Source: Aurantiochytrium sp. KH105 (taxonomy: Eukaryota > Sar > Bigyra > Thraustochytrida > Thraustochytriidae). Taken from it: a DNA stretch of 44,618 nt. The DNA lies in the NCBI GenBank assembly GCA_003116975.1, contig BGKB01000284.1, positions 1 to 44,618 on the forward strand, in the 5' to 3' direction. The position numbers were made by a program, and so were the translations under genes. The notes below the pieces were generated by a model. It had not been told where the DNA came from. It searched no databases and saw only the letters and a list, made by a program, of their open reading frames with translations. Numbering within the stretch: the stretch's first letter is position 1; each line of letters opens with the position of its first letter. Of the stretch, positions 1 to 9,698 are shown in pieces.

Positions 1-516
1 CGCGTACAAGTTTGCCCCGGGTAATAAATCAGTGCTAAAAACGCACTTCAGAAAAAGAATCTCATCGAGGTAAGTCCATGATCCGCCGCCAAATTCCACA
101 GCGCAAATTTCATCATCTACTAGAAAACTCTTGTACAAGAGTATGCTTTTACCGGCACAAAGGATATAGCTGGCCACATGGAACGCTCGAATAGCGTCGA
201 GCAGGTGCATCTGATGTTTTGGTTTCCCAAACCCGTGAAGCAATGAGTCAACACGATCGCAGTACAAAAAGCTTGTGCCTGCTTTGGTCGTGTAGTAGCA
301 TACCGTCAACGAGTCGATCAGAATCGGACAAAAAAATTGGGAAAATCCTTCGACAAGAGCGCTCACAATGTTGAGGATTGGAAGCAAATACATGATCACT
401 TTGATGCGACGACGTTTCCCCGGGTGCTTCAGTTGCGAAACTGTGTCTATTGTCTCAGGAAACATGGTGACGGCCACGAGAAGACCTAGAATGCGAATCC
501 AAATTTGCGCATTCAT
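1..516 (-). CDS. Partial multi-pass membrane protein, 5' end only
   Basis: Reading the minus strand from an ATG at 516-514, the frame stays open to base 1 (172 codons), so the gene is cut by the left edge. An in-frame TAA lies nine bases before the ATG, which supports this start unless an intron precedes it. The protein shows hydrophobic stretches near residues 5-18 and 48-80 and around 128-145, separated by a basic loop (PGKRRRIK, about residues 38-45). The pattern fits a polytopic membrane protein, possibly of receptor type. I do not recognise the family. Codon use resembles the neighbouring genes, with many C- and G-ending codons. It is transcribed away from the actin-processing gene at 1396. 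Confidence 0.6.
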   Translation of the reverse strand, partial: MNAQIWIRILGLLVAVTMFPETIDTVSQLKHPGKRRRIKVIMYLLPILNIVSALVEGFSQFFCPILIDSLTVCYYTTKAGTSFLYCDRVDSLLHGFGKPKHQMHLLDAIRAFHVASYILCAGKSILLYKSFLVDDEICAVEFGGGSWTYLDEILFLKCVFSTDLLPGANLYA

Positions 517-1395
517 TTTGCGTGCTTATGCAAGACGTCCTCCGTTTGCAGGCGATCCTGCAAGTTTCTTTTGTGATATCAGTTGCGCGCGAGGCGCCGC
601 AGCTGCGCAAGCTTCTACGCCCGCACTGCGGCAACCTATGCTTTGTTATTTTAAACCAGGTAGCAGCACGCTGTCTCACCCTTGGGCCAATCCGGTGGTA
701 TATTTGGCGATTTGTTCGTACAGCCTCGAGCTTGCTTGTTCGCTCGCTCCACACTGTCATTTCATCATGTATTCTTTGCTGAACTCGAAATGTCCACATA
801 CAATCTGCTCGTATACCCTAATAGTAAGTTCAGTTGAACTCACATGGAGCCAAACTACTACTAAACGCTGTCGGGCCGGGCGGTCACCGTGACCGTCCGA
901 GTCCGCTCGAGTTAGCAACGGATTTATTTTTTTTGTGTATTGCGTGTATCGAAAGGAAACGGTTCTCCTGTTTATCATGTTGGGTAAAAGCCCATTGGAA
1001 GCGCTCTCAGCATTCTCATACGGTAGATTTGTGTGGAGACTCGCGCAAAGCCTTGTGCCCAGAACGCCTGGTGAAGGAACAGATGTGAGCGAGTGTTACG
1101 GTATTGGACGTGAACAGCAGCTTGTTTTTGGTTTACTCATTCTTCTCGTGCAAAAAGGTAAAGAAGAAGAAGAAGAAGAAGGGAAGAGAAATATAGGGCA
1201 TGTTGCGTCCGCCCCAAGAACTGTGATTGCTGACTTGGGTTCTTTGTGTTTTTGGTTTCCTCTGGCACTGCATTGGCAGCGGGCACCTTGAAGAAAAATG
1301 TATAGGATATTCTGAAACGTTTCCTTCAAGTTCAAGGATCTTCTTCCTCACAGTCAGGCAGTCAATGAAATCAATCGAAATCCAAAGCAAGGACG
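517..1395. other. Intergenic region between divergent genes
   Basis: About 880 bases separate the minus-strand membrane protein from the plus-strand gene at 1396. I see no credible gene here. Short open frames lack similarity or codon bias. A GAA/AAG microsatellite lies at about 1160-1182. The region probably holds both promoters. Confidence 0.5.
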
Positions 1396-2706
1396 ATGGC
1401 ATCATCATCATCACCCTTCACCACCGTTCTCGATCCGAGCGCCACAACGGGCCGGGCGCGACGGCTCGTTGACGAGGCCTGCGCGCTGTTGCACGCCGAG
1501 TGGCCTGCGGGCGGGAGTCTCGCGCGGAGAGCGCAACGATTACGGGAACAGCAAGAAGCTGGCAGCGTTTTTCTCGGGCTCGTGCAGGTGCACGACAACA
1601 GCAAAGAGGATAACAGCGCGGATAATGAGCACTGTGTAGGCTTCGCGCAGCTCCAGGCGGTCGCTGACAAGGGCGAAGGTCCAGCATGCGCCCTGACTTC
1701 TGTTGTCATCAGTGAGACGCTTCGGGGCAGCGGCTTGGGTCGCCAGCTCATGAATGGCATTCATGATCAGGCCGAAAGTCTCGGGTACACCTACGTCTAT
1801 CTCTGGACATCCACGGCGCAAGGCTTTTACGCAAAGTGCGGCTATCTGTGTTGCGAAAGTGTCACAGTGGCCCGGCCCATTCTGGACAATTTAGCAGAGA
1901 ATCAAGTCTCTGCTCTCGAGCGCATGCTCGCCAAAATGCGTGCCAGGAACGCAGAGCAAGACACGGGGCAATCGTCGACGGTACCAGACTACGACCACGA
2001 ATCTGCTGACGCCGATAACGTGGTGTGGATGCGGAAGCGCCTCATCGAGGATCTCCCGGCCGAGATCCTCGACGCGGATGCCATCGAAGCCGAGGTCTGC
2101 GCAGACCTGCGTCATTTTGCGGCCGAGGCCACAGGTTTTCACCTTGCCCTCCTCAATGTACCGCTTCATCGCCAGATTGGACCCTCGTGTGGCCTTGCGG
2201 CGCTACGTATGGCGCGCCACTACCTTTGTGGAGCTGCGCTCGCGCCAGGAGCGCCATCGCTCTTGCAAGAGGCGCAGCAGCGTGGCTATTCTACGGATGG
2301 CGAATTGTACAAGATTGACGACCTTGCTTCGCTTGCTCAAAGTGTGTCTGGCCTCAGCGCCAAGGTCGTCGCCATCTCTGCAGAGGCGCTTGCTGCCTCT
2401 ATTTCGCCATCTCACGTGACGATTCTTCCCTATGATCGTGGAGCCGGCTCGGCGCCCGAGGAACGCCACGGTAAAAGTGCTCACTATGCGCTCGTCGTTG
2501 GCAGTGCATCTCAGGACGCCTCACTGGCGGCGGGTGAAGTTGTTCGTGAGGATACGTCCATCCAAGAATGCGACTTTATCATCGCGCAGCATGGTATGAG
2601 TCGTCGTCTTGTTGTCGCGCGAACCTCTGACTGGATCGCGAGTAACAACCAGCTCGACCTCTGGCCTGCCCTCAAAGGCAAAATGCTCATTCTCTCTTCC
2701 TCATGA
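1396..2706 (+). CDS. NAA80-like actin N-acetyltransferase fused to ACTMAP-like actin maturation protease
   Basis: A 436-residue single-exon protein with two domains. Residues about 20-165 form a GNAT fold. The acetyl-CoA loop RGSGLG is at 110-115 and a FYAKCGY segment at 144-150, both matching NAA80 (NAT6), which acetylates the processed N-terminus of actin. Residues about 240-436 resemble the C39-like cysteine protease ACTMAP (C19orf54), which removes the N-terminal residue(s) of immature actin. Its putative catalytic Cys265 lies in GPSCGLAALRMA, preceded by Gln260. The putative catalytic His363 lies in SAHYALVVG. The C-terminal QHGMSRR and WIASNNQL segments also fit that family. The linker (about 175-235) is acidic and probably flexible. 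The ATG at 1396 is the first Met of the frame and gives a complete GNAT domain. From family knowledge the two activities act in sequence on actin in the cytosol. That this single chain does both is inference. Confidence 0.85.
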   Translation: MASSSSPFTTVLDPSATTGRARRLVDEACALLHAEWPAGGSLARRAQRLREQQEAGSVFLGLVQVHDNSKEDNSADNEHCVGFAQLQAVADKGEGPACALTSVVISETLRGSGLGRQLMNGIHDQAESLGYTYVYLWTSTAQGFYAKCGYLCCESVTVARPILDNLAENQVSALERMLAKMRARNAEQDTGQSSTVPDYDHESADADNVVWMRKRLIEDLPAEILDADAIEAEVCADLRHFAAEATGFHLALLNVPLHRQIGPSCGLAALRMARHYLCGAALAPGAPSLLQEAQQRGYSTDGELYKIDDLASLAQSVSGLSAKVVAISAEALAASISPSHVTILPYDRGAGSAPEERHGKSAHYALVVGSASQDASLAAGEVVREDTSIQECDFIIAQHGMSRRLVVARTSDWIASNNQLDLWPALKGKMLILSSS

Positions 2707-2976
2707 ATTATACACAACGCAAACACAAACGCACGCACACACAAACAGAGACAAAGGCAATAGGTGATTATTATGCTTGACAATGAGGCGCCGTGGCCCG
2801 TTTGGTTCAGGGGGAGGAGGTGGGGACTCTTTGCCCGCCTCCATTCGTTCTCGCAATAACAACAAACAGGAAGGAACGAGAAGGAAAGCATCATTCTTCC
2901 CTCTTTGACTTTCCCTTGTGCGGAGAGCAATACTGATTTGTTTTGTTTTCAAAATTGGTAACCACACCTTCAGCGA

Positions 2977-4173
2977 TCAAACGTCATCGGTCTCGCCCAC
3001 TTTCTTCTCTTGTGGCTCGATCTCGTCAAACAAAGAGTTTTCTGCCTCTTTTCCGGAAGACAAGCTGGGATCTCGCAATATGGGTGGGGCATCAAAACTG
3101 TCACGAGAGCCAAGTTGCAGCAAATTATCAGTGTCTTCATGCTCAACATCCTCTTGCGAGCCAGCAGTGGTTGACTTGGCTTTACGCAGCTCCTCGAGCT
3201 TCTTCTTATTCATGACAATCGAGTCTGTGACCACCTTTGAATCCCCGGAACTCTGCTGCGCGGGAGCTGTGATTTGGACGCTTTCAGTTTTTGGCTGGTC
3301 AGACAAAAGTTTAAACTGCTTCCTGATAACCTTTGCCGTGAATCCGCTCGATTTCTTTTTCAATGGCGTGTGCAGCAAGGAAGCTTGCTTGTGACTTGCT
3401 TGTGAGCGAGGATTTGACTTGGAAACAACAATCGAGTCCACAACGCGTCGTCGCGGCGGAGAAGCTTGTTTTCCAGAGGACCGTCGTGGGGTTTTCGCGC
3501 CTCTCCCCTTGTCTGGCGAAGGAGCAAGGCCTGTGGGTCGTCGTGGCATCATCTTTGGTCTCATGGTCGGCATCGGTGTGCTCGAGGGACCAATTCTAAC
3601 GTGTTTGCCGTCTTCAAGACTCTCCAGTCGCTGTTCAAGACGGGAAATCAGATGCAGCGTCCAGCGATCCTTGTCCTCTGCCTTGTCCTCGCGGCTCGTC
3701 GAACTCATCAAGTCAGTGTCACTGCTCAGGAGATCGTCCATGCAAGCTTCTTCCTGACGCTTGGCAAGACGGGCCAAGCTCTCTTCGAGGGCTTTTCTTG
3801 CATGCGCGGGAACCCCTGCGACGTCTTCAATTGCGTTGCGGATGGTAGAGAGTGAGGCCTCGAGTTCAGTTCGTAGAGACGCGTCCACCGCGAACTCACG
3901 CTTTGCGAGGTCGGCGCCCTTACGCAGAACTTCGAGCTCAAGTTCAAGAGAATTCTTGTCGAGTGTAAGGCGTGCTATTTCTTGGCGTAATGCCGGTACG
4001 TCCACCTGAGCAGACCGCGTGAGTTCATCAATCTGCGTCGAGAGTCGCCTTGATAGCGTCGACGTCGACCCTCTTCTGCGCGCGGATTGTTTCTGCTGCA
4101 CCTTGCGCAGCTCCGCCTTCATGCTCTTCATGTCTTCGCGCAGCTCGCGGAGCGCCGCATTCTCCTCGGCCAT
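2977..4173 (-). CDS. Coiled-coil protein of unknown function
   Basis: A 398-residue protein. The frame extends 16 codons further upstream but only to a GTG codon, so I use the ATG at 4173-4171 (MAEENAALRELRED). Residues about 1-150 have heptad-like Leu/Ala/Glu/Lys patterns typical of coiled coil, with a second short coil near 180-195 (LISRLEQRLESLEDG). The rest is Ser/Pro/Lys/Arg-rich and probably disordered, with basic stretches (MRPKMMPRRP, PRRSSGKQ) and an acidic tail. A motif of the form VV-x(0,1)-DSIV occurs twice (RRRVVDSIVVSK and SKVVTDSIVMNKK), which suggests a repeated short linear binding site. I do not recognise the family. It could be a cytoskeletal or centrosomal scaffold, but nothing in the sequence proves that. 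Confidence 0.7.
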   Translation of the reverse strand: MAEENAALRELREDMKSMKAELRKVQQKQSARRRGSTSTLSRRLSTQIDELTRSAQVDVPALRQEIARLTLDKNSLELELEVLRKGADLAKREFAVDASLRTELEASLSTIRNAIEDVAGVPAHARKALEESLARLAKRQEEACMDDLLSSDTDLMSSTSREDKAEDKDRWTLHLISRLEQRLESLEDGKHVRIGPSSTPMPTMRPKMMPRRPTGLAPSPDKGRGAKTPRRSSGKQASPPRRRVVDSIVVSKSNPRSQASHKQASLLHTPLKKKSSGFTAKVIRKQFKLLSDQPKTESVQITAPAQQSSGDSKVVTDSIVMNKKKLEELRKAKSTTAGSQEDVEHEDTDNLLQLGSRDSFDAPPILRDPSLSSGKEAENSLFDEIEPQEKKVGETDDV

Positions 4174-4732
4174 CGTAAGCTGCGCAAGGTGCGGCGGCGC
4201 GCTCAAGCGACCGCGCGCCACGCCGGGCGCCCGCCACAGCTTTCGCCTGTCTGCCCGTCTGCCTGCGTGTCTGCTTCGTGACCTCGGGTGTGAACTTATC
4301 CACTCTTACGTCAGTCTCGCAAACCACCCGCCGCAAGGAAGTCTTCCATCGATCCGTTGGGGCTCTGTTGTCACTGTGACTGTCAGTGATAGGCCTAGCA
4401 TTCACTGACACTGAGTGACATGCCCGATGGCGGCACGTCCGCAGCTTGGACGCCTAGCACATATTGGACTTGAGCCACCTTGGCCTCGCGTCTTCTTCTG
4501 CGCCACAGCTCTCGCACTTGTCGGCTGCGGCCACGGCATACAGCTCTCGCGAAGCCACCAGCCCTGCCGGCCGCAGCAGCATCCAAAAAAACAAATAAAA
4601 AATCACGAGCGACCGTGGGTGCGACCTCGGCGCGGCGCCTCGGAGGCGCGCGGTTTAGACCCGCAGAGGGCCGAAAACGCCGCAACGCCGCGAGCGCGAG
4701 AATGGCTGGCAGCCCGACACGCGCGAGGACCC

Positions 4733-4764
<32 letters not shown>

Positions 4765-5068
4765 CCAGACCCAGACGCAGACGCAGACCCGGACGCCTTG
4801 CCGCGAGCGGGCGGGCGAGCGAGCGAGCGAGCGAGAGAGCGAGAGAGCGAGGCGCAGGGACCCGGCTAGAGCGGCGGGGCGGAAGCAGGGCGGCCCGGAG
4901 GAGACCCGGGCCCCACGGCGCGCATCGCGGGCTCCACCACCCACCCACCCACGCACGCACGTCTTCGCGCTTCCGCGCGTCCACGCCACGACTCCTGCTT
5001 GACCCCTCGCGCGCGAGACCAGGCGCGCGGAGGCAAGGCAGAGGGGAAAGGCATCGCGCGCGGGCACG
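4174..5068. promoter_or_regulatory. Divergent promoter region with palindromes and microsatellites
   Basis: This spacer lies between the divergent coiled-coil gene and LTV1. At 4376-4425 there are clustered inverted motifs: CACTGTGAC, GTCAGTGA, a TAGGCCTA-like core at about 4390 (ATAGGCCTAG), and CACTGACACTGAGTGACA. A CAGA/GACA microsatellite runs from about 4731 to 4766 and continues as CAGACC-type repeats to about 4790. A GAGC run covers about 4816-4852. No credible gene was found. The 5' UTR of LTV1 probably includes the GC-rich end. Confidence 0.4.
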
Positions 5069-6874
5069 ATGGGGCGGAAACGTCAGTTCATCAACAAGCG
5101 CGATGCGCACAAGTTCGTGCTCATGCACCGCAGCCAGCAGGACCCCGAGTACTATCGCGAGGGCGGCAGCAAGTTCGTTCTGCATCCGGCCGACAGGGCC
5201 ACGGCCAAGGCACTGCACAAGCTCGGACTCGGAAGCCAAGTCTTTGGAGGCGACGAGTTCGAGGACCCTGATGCCGCCGCAGCAGCGCGTGGCGCTAGCT
5301 CCGTCGCGTCTCGATCGGGCGAACTACGCGAGGTCGATGAACTCGGCCTTCCCATCGATGGCTACGATTACCACAAGCATCTTGCTGCCATTGATGGGTC
5401 CGGAACCTTTGTAGACTCCACCGGCCGCGTCAAGGAAAAGGGTACCTTTGCCTCCGCCAAGGCAGCTGACGAGAACGCAAACCTGGAAAAGGAGAAAAAG
5501 ACGGTTCGCTTTCAAGATGAGGTCGACGAGGACGATGAGGGCGAGGGTGAGGGGCGCGCCACCGGTGCGGCCAAGGCATCAGGGGCCAAGGGTCTTTCTC
5601 TTCCCGGAGAAATGTTTGCGTCCGAGCGCGAGTATGACCGCATGCTCGAGGCAATCACCCTCCGCCCAGACTCGCTCGACCCGGAAATGAAGGCACTTCT
5701 CGAAGAGGGCATGGATCACGACGATGAAGGAGAAGACATGGACGAGTACGTGGGCACGCTCGATGACGATTTTATGCATCAGCTTCTTCAAGCTGAAGCA
5801 GAGGCCCCAGACGAGGACGTTTTTGACTTTGATGCTCACATGGCTCGTCTCATGGCACAAGCAGAGGCCGAGGAAGGTGGGGCCGGCGATGACGAGTACG
5901 ACGACGAGGATGACGAGTACGACGAAGAAGGCCTCGCAGAAATTATTGCGCGCGCTAGCGGCTCGCGCAAGCTCAGAGACATCGACCTTCATTTCGAGAC
6001 CGTTCTCGCACGTGACTACGACGACGATGAAATTGGAGAGCTCGAGCACCGCACCTATGACGATCGCGTGGCTGGTACCATTGAGCTTACATCCGAGCAC
6101 GTCCAAAAGCTCGTCGACGCCTTTCTCCGGGAACAGGCTGAAGACAAGAATCGTACACACGAAATTGGCGCCACACGGGCCAACCTCGAGCTCAAGGAAA
6201 CGAGCAAACAGCTTGTTGACGAGGGTGCCACAGGGCTTGTCGCTGAAGAGGAAGTTGGCCGCGATAAGTTTGGCAATGATATTGTACCCGATGCCGCGGA
6301 CGGGGATGCCCAAACCAAGAACAGCGTCGAGGCCGACGCAGATGCGGACGCTGACGGCCCATCCAAGGACGAGATTCTTCGCCACTTTGGCTACGAAGAC
6401 AGGCCCGTCGCACAGTGGGACTGCGAAACTATTGTTAGCACATACTCGGTTCTGGATAATCACCCGACCGTCATTCCTGTCGAGCGTCGTCGCCGTCGTA
6501 AGCCTGCGGCCACCAAGCCAATTGCCGAGGATTCCGGTGATGAGGAAAACAACCATGACCAAGACGAGGCGGACGCTCTCGACCACGAAGCCCCAGCTCC
6601 GCTTGAGGGTGATGTTGATTTGAGTGCCTTTGTTGGCCTTAGCGCCGGCCTCGACGTCCCCTTCGATGCTCTCACCGAGCGCACCAAAGATGAGACCCCC
6701 GAGGAAAAACGTGCTCGGAAAAAGCTCGTCAAGATGCAACAGCGGATGCGCCGCCAAGAAAAGAAGACGACTCGCGCAATGTTCAAGCAAGAAAAGAAGC
6801 GCCAGCAGAACGCAGAACAAAAGCTCAAGCAGGCCGCTGCACCTCCGCAGGGTGCCACTGTTTTGCACTTTTAA
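5069..6874 (+). CDS. LTV1: LTV1, 40S ribosomal subunit assembly factor
   Basis: A 601-residue single-exon protein. The first 40 residues (MGRKRQFINKRDAHKFVLMHRSQQDP...) match the conserved start of LTV1, with the FxLxHRSQxDP block at about 16-26. The centre is very acidic (Asp/Glu runs at about 150-165, 215-235, 270-290). The C-terminus carries the family's basic helix near 545-585 (EEKRARKKLVKMQQRMRRQEKKTTRAMFKQEKKRQQ region). It is longer than the roughly 460-475 residues known in yeast and human because of acidic insertions. In other eukaryotes LTV1 binds the head of the pre-40S particle with uS3 and Enp1, and is released after phosphorylation by casein kinase 1. The ATG at 5069 gives the conserved N-terminus exactly, so the start is secure. 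Confidence 0.93.
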   Translation: MGRKRQFINKRDAHKFVLMHRSQQDPEYYREGGSKFVLHPADRATAKALHKLGLGSQVFGGDEFEDPDAAAAARGASSVASRSGELREVDELGLPIDGYDYHKHLAAIDGSGTFVDSTGRVKEKGTFASAKAADENANLEKEKKTVRFQDEVDEDDEGEGEGRATGAAKASGAKGLSLPGEMFASEREYDRMLEAITLRPDSLDPEMKALLEEGMDHDDEGEDMDEYVGTLDDDFMHQLLQAEAEAPDEDVFDFDAHMARLMAQAEAEEGGAGDDEYDDEDDEYDEEGLAEIIARASGSRKLRDIDLHFETVLARDYDDDEIGELEHRTYDDRVAGTIELTSEHVQKLVDAFLREQAEDKNRTHEIGATRANLELKETSKQLVDEGATGLVAEEEVGRDKFGNDIVPDAADGDAQTKNSVEADADADADGPSKDEILRHFGYEDRPVAQWDCETIVSTYSVLDNHPTVIPVERRRRRKPAATKPIAEDSGDEENNHDQDEADALDHEAPAPLEGDVDLSAFVGLSAGLDVPFDALTERTKDETPEEKRARKKLVKMQQRMRRQEKKTTRAMFKQEKKRQQNAEQKLKQAAAPPQGATVLHF

Positions 6875-7462
6875 CATGCTCTCTTATCGCGTTAACGCGG
6901 TTCTGTTTCTCCTCCTCCTATTCGTTGTAAGTAAATACAAAAGCGCTGGCTGATTATCATTGAAAATCTTGTCGATCTCAGGGCCTTTTTCACCTTTAGC
7001 TGACAGGTGTCCTCCTTTTCCTTTAGTCGTCGATTCTAAAAAAACGGGAAATGAAAAGGAGAAAGGACTATATATACCTATGAAAACGCCCGAGTTGTCT
7101 TTTGCAAAGACCATTTCACTTCCGTTTAGGCATTGCGTGCGTGCGTGCGTGCTCGGTGAGAAAACGAAACAAGCAGTCAAGGGTACAAACGCAAGAAAGC
7201 CAAGCATCGGAGCACCCACCGAAAACCTCACCACGATCCAATATCAGGCCACATATTTATTATTGCAAAGAGAGCCTCGTCTTCATACGCGACCCTATAC
7301 CATAAAGATTGCAAAAGCACTTGAGTTCGCCAGCCCGTCGGCTAGCTAGCCAACGACAACACCGTAGACGCCTCGGCATCGCCACCGGCCCCTCCCTCTC
7401 TTCCCACCTTCCAAAAAAGAATGTACGCTACGTGTCATTTCTTCCAGGTCTCTTGCACACAT
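6875..7462. other. Convergent 3' intergenic region
   Basis: These 588 bases separate the 3' ends of LTV1 (+) and alanine aminotransferase (-). The DNA is more AT-rich than its surroundings. An ACTATATATACC stretch lies at about 7066-7079 and a short GTGC/GCGT repeat near 7134-7152. I see no gene. Confidence 0.4.
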
Positions 7463-9285
7463 CTACTGCGTCTCCTGAGCAGCCTGCGCATGCTTTTCCA
7501 TAAAGGACAAGTGAAAGGCCTTGAAACGCTCCAAGACGTCTTCCATGACATCTTCAGGCGGCAGGAACGTCGTGCGCACATGATAGGTACCCTCGCGCTG
7601 CCCAAAACCAGATCCAGGAACGACAACAAGACCCGTTGACTCGAGAAGCTCCAGAGCATACGCAACGTCGGGGCTCTGGCCGCGGTCCAGGCACGCAGCC
7701 ACAAAGCTCTCCGGCAACTCGATCTTCGGAAACGCATACATGGCACCCTCGAGCGGCTTGCAAGAGACGCCCGGCATGGCGTTCAGCGCAGCTTCGAGCT
7801 TGGCGGCGCGTCGCTTGAGCGAGCCAAAGACGGCCATCGACTCCTCCTCGTACTGCGCAAAAGACGGCGAGCCCTCTCGGGGCGGATTGACCATAAGACC
7901 CACAGCGATTTGGCCCGGCACATTGGAGCAGAGGCCAATGGAGGACAGCTTGTAAAATTGGTCAATCACCGCGCGGGGAAATCCGAGCATCTCGACGTAC
8001 CCGCCGCGCAGACCACACTCGCCAACGACGCCCTTGGATGTCGAGTGAAATGAGGCGAGCTGAAACGAAGCTTGCATGATTCCCTCCTCCGAAAGGAGAC
8101 CCATTTTTTGCACAATGCTGCGAAACGAGGTAAAGGTGTCGTCATCGCGGTAAATGTTCTTTTGATACACCTCATCAGCCATGAGAATGAGGTTCTCCTC
8201 GAGGCAAAAGCTCACAATCTCGCGCATGTCCTCTTCGGTCAATTTGCTGCCCGTGGGGTTCCCCGGGTTGATCACCACGATTGCCCGCACCGTTTTGCCC
8301 AAGTCTTTGGCCGCGCGAATCGCGCGCCGAACCTCTTCAATGTCAAAGGCCCAGTTGTCCTCCTCACCCATGTAGTACTCGGCCATATAGCCGCCCATGA
8401 GAGCCGTGAGCGAAGAGTAAAGAGGGTACTGAGGAATGGGAATCAGCACAGCATCGTTCTCGTCGCGAATGAGCAGCGTTAGCAGCGTCTTGACGGCCTC
8501 GCTTGCTCCAGCAGTGAGAAAGAGGTCCTGCGAGTGAGCGCGCACCCCGCCATCGCGCTCCGAAATAAAAGCGGCAATTTCTTCGCGGACGAGCCGCACC
8601 CCCTGCGACTCGCTGTATGCGCCAATCGATCCAATCGCATCAAGATATTGCTCCGCGCGCTCGTACGTGTCGCTCGGGTACGAGGTCGTTGAGCGATCCT
8701 TCATGAGCTCTGGATTCATCACCAGCGACAGTACCTGGCGCGTGAACGAAATTGGCTTTTGTCCCAGAGATTGCGGGTTGCCAATATTGCATTTCACGAT
8801 GCGCGAGAACGGGTCTGCAAAATCCACAACAAAACGTGACGATACGAAACAAAAGAAAGCCGAGCCACGCGAAGCGAGTGCACCGAGCGAACCAAGTAAA
8901 AGAAACAAAGGAAAAGGAAATGTCAGTCAATCTCCAGCAACAACAACAACCGCAAGGAAACCGTGCTCGCCTCGGTCATTCCGACACGCGCGAGGCCAGA
9001 GGACCATCCATGATCACAAGGTCAGCGTGCTGCGCTCAACGTACAGTCTCCAGTGCCGCTCCTGAGGTCGTCCTCGATCTCCAAGGCGCGCAAGAGCAGT
9101 GGCCCGCGCACGGCGTACTCCGCGCGCAGCACCTTGCTGTTCATCGTGCCCTCTCGAAGCTGCACCTTGCTCGCGTCCACTTCGGTCTCACATGCTTCGG
9201 CCTTGGACACCTGCGCGAGGGTCTCCGGCACCAGCGTCGCCGCCACGCCCACCGCCGCCGCCACCATCATGCGCATCGCTACCAT
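7463..9285 (-). CDS. Alanine aminotransferase (two exons)
   Basis: A PLP-dependent class I aminotransferase of the alanine:2-oxoglutarate type. Two exons are inferred: 9285-9045 and 8814-7463, joined across a 230-nt intron with donor GTACGT (9044) and acceptor TTTTGCAG (ending 8815). The join is in frame (1593 nt, 530 residues) and restores the family segment DYPFSRIVKCNIGN. Exon 1 contains VLRAEYAVRGPLLLRA, a hallmark of the family's N-terminus. Exon 2 carries NPGNPTG, the ADEVYQ segment and the Schiff-base lysine (about K341) in HSTSKGVVGECG. The start at 9285 gives a hydrophobic N-terminus (residues 5-22), possibly a signal or organelle-targeting segment. Met codons further in (for example MNSKVLRAEYAVRG) could give a cytosolic form. 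The enzyme links pyruvate/alanine to glutamate metabolism. Confidence 0.92.
8815..9044 (-). other. Intron of the alanine aminotransferase gene
   Basis: A GT-AG intron of 230 nt, read on the minus strand from GTACGT to TTTTGCAG. It is supported because removing it joins two halves of a conserved protein in frame. The phase is 1. Confidence 0.85.
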
Positions 9286-9698
9286 TCTGCTTCTCTCGCC
9301 CGCGCCGCCTCGCAACAGCTGATGCACAACTGATGGCCGCGAGCGCCCTCTGCTCTTCCGCACTGCCGCATTACAGCGCCGCTGCACACGCCGATTTCAT
9401 GCCACCCTTTCTGCCCTACCTCGGCCTGGCCCCTATAGAAGCAGGAGTGCAGGGAGGGGGGGGGGGGTCACGGACGACCCGGCTGAGCTGAGCTGAGCTG
9501 CTGCTGCTCGTGGCCTCAACGAACAGGCTGAGCTGAGTCTGAGGGGAGGGAGCGCATCGATCTGCGCGAACCACGTCGTAGCCGCTGCAGCTGCCTTCGT
9601 AGGTTCTGAAAAGATAGAGGATCATTGGGGAGGTGCGGGAGGATTCGATTTCGCCAACGAGTAAAGGAACAAAAATGTATGATTTGATTTCACAGCAA
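9286..9698. other. Spacer between two minus-strand genes
   Basis: This spacer holds the probable promoter of the aminotransferase and the 3' UTR of the EF-hand gene. It includes a run of G (about 9461-9470) and a GAGCT repeat at about 9481-9503 running into CTG repeats. No gene is seen. Confidence 0.35.

Noticed and set aside
5579..6877. A 432-codon minus-strand frame opposite LTV1
   Set aside because: It is the shadow of the acidic, codon-biased LTV1 gene; its Val/Leu/Phe-rich translation mirrors Asp/Glu codons.
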